From contig NC_092092.1 of assembly GCF_045679555.1 (NCBI RefSeq), positions 22,806,969 to 22,870,968 on the forward strand: a DNA stretch of 64,000 bases, read 5' to 3'. Positions 63,060 through 64,000 of the stretch are shown one piece after another (within the stretch, counting starts at the first letter, position 1; each line of letters starts with the position of its first letter). Source of the DNA: Salvelinus alpinus. Its lineage: Eukaryota > Chordata > Actinopteri > Salmoniformes > Salmonidae. Under the pieces are notes generated by a model. The model did not search any database. It saw only the letters and a program-made list of their open reading frames with translations, and had not been told where the DNA came from. The position numbers and the translations under genes were made by a program.

Positions 63060-63700
63060 TCTTGTAATGAATAATGTGGAAATTGAGCAAGTTGAGGAGA
63101 CTAAACTGCTTTGAGTAACTCTGGATGTTATGGTCTAAACATATTGATGCAACAGTAGCCGAGATCGGATAATAAAGCTCTACTCTTCTTTCTTGACATT
63201 GATATCAACAAAAAAACTCCTACAGGCCTGAGTTTTGTCACACCTGGACTACTGCCCAGGCATATGGTCAAGTGCCACAAAGAGGGACATAGGCTAATTA
63301 CAGTTGGCCCAGAACAGAGCAGCACAACTGGCCCTTAAATATACATGGAGAGCTAACATCAATGACATGCATGTCAATCTCTCCTGGCTCAATGTAGAGG
63401 ATAGATTGGCTGAATCACTACTTGTCTTTGTGAGGTATTGACATGTTGAAAGCACCGAGCTGTCTATTCAAACGACTAGAACACAGCTCAGACACCCATG
63501 CATACCCCACAAGACATGCCACAAGGTGTCTCTTCACAGTCCCCGAGTCCAGAACAGACTCTGGTAAACAAACAGTACTACACAGAGCCATGATTACATG
63601 GAACTCTATTCCACATCAAGTAACTCATGCATGCAGTAAAATCTGATTTAAAAAACAGATAAAACTACACCTTATGGAACAAAGATGACTGTGACGAGAC
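63060..63700 (+). pseudogene. LINE reverse-transcriptase C-terminal fragment
   Basis: The 67-codon frame at 63443-63646 (MLKAPSCLFKRLEHSSDTHAYPTRHATRCLFTVPESRTDSGKQTVLHRAMITWNSIP) is a LINE C-terminal block. Upstream, other frames give a CHTWTTAQAYG relic of the HLDYCxxxW motif. Catalytic RT blocks are absent. CA repeats follow near 63700. Confidence 0.78.
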
Positions 63701-64000
63701 ACACACAGGCACACACACACAATGCAGGAGACACATTTTGGTTGAGTGCAACTGACTAGGTGTCCTCCTTTCCCTTTCACATTGTAATATTGTTGTATGG
63801 TGGTATTATATATTTTATATTGTAGATATGTAGTGGCGTAATAAAGTTATGATGTGCTGTTTGATTTTTTTCAGTTTATCTCACTGGAACTGTTAGGTAA
63901 TCATAATTTTTTTGTCAGGGAGACTCAAGCTTCACAGAGAAGACAGACATGATCAGCAATTCACCCCAGCTGTGTTTTATGGTCTTGTTATAGACAGTGA

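Overview
The window looks like teleost, most probably salmonid, nuclear DNA. It has one recognisable host exon, no operons or compact gene packing, and dense decayed repeats. These include Tc1-like elements with IR/DR ends resembling the Sleeping Beauty/Tss group, hAT elements and hAT-type MITEs, L2/CR1/Rex-type LINEs with TTTGAT or AAATGT 3' tails, tRNA-derived SINEs with A and B boxes, and solo LTRs. The salmonid assignment rests on recalled repeat families and was not searched.

Host gene: positions 50425-50669 encode the first coding exon of an opioid receptor, best matching the mu type (oprm1-like). It carries a glycosylatable extracellular N-terminus and transmembrane helix 1, and ends at a phase-2 GTAAGA donor. 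A perfect cAMP-response element lies about 205 bases upstream. Exon 2 was not found, so intron 1 appears to run to the window end (at least 13.3 kb) and is full of transposons.

Layout. 0-12 kb: a small MITE, an RT relic, a Tc1-like element (1891-3492), hAT MITEs, a Sleeping-Beauty-like element nested in a hAT MITE (6305-8496), a LINE (9000-11130) with another LINE tail inside it, and a Tc1 fragment. 12-20 kb: mostly non-coding sequence with Tc1 relics, then a 2.5 kb CTCCGTC-containing repeat carrying three solo LTRs. 20 kb: a 187 bp foldback. 21.6-32.2 kb: one hAT-type MITE swollen from about 0.56 kb to 10.6 kb by nested insertions up to five levels deep. 32.7-33.9 kb: an LTR retrotransposon relic with a tRNA-Ser primer-binding site. 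34-40 kb: apparently single-copy non-coding sequence. 40-50 kb: MITE, internally deleted Tc1, SINEs, a tRNA-Glu relic, a LINE with endonuclease and RT, and a Penelope-like segment with a hammerhead-like motif. 50-64 kb: oprm1 exon 1 and its intron, holding two Tc1 elements, solo LTRs, LINE and SINE relics, and the second copy of the CTCCGTC repeat.

No intact autonomous transposable element was found: every transposase or RT reading frame has stops, frameshifts, deletions or lost catalytic residues. The most informative structures are the dated nest at 21.6-32.2 kb and the two CTCCGTC repeat copies, whose reciprocal empty sites prove four separate insertions.
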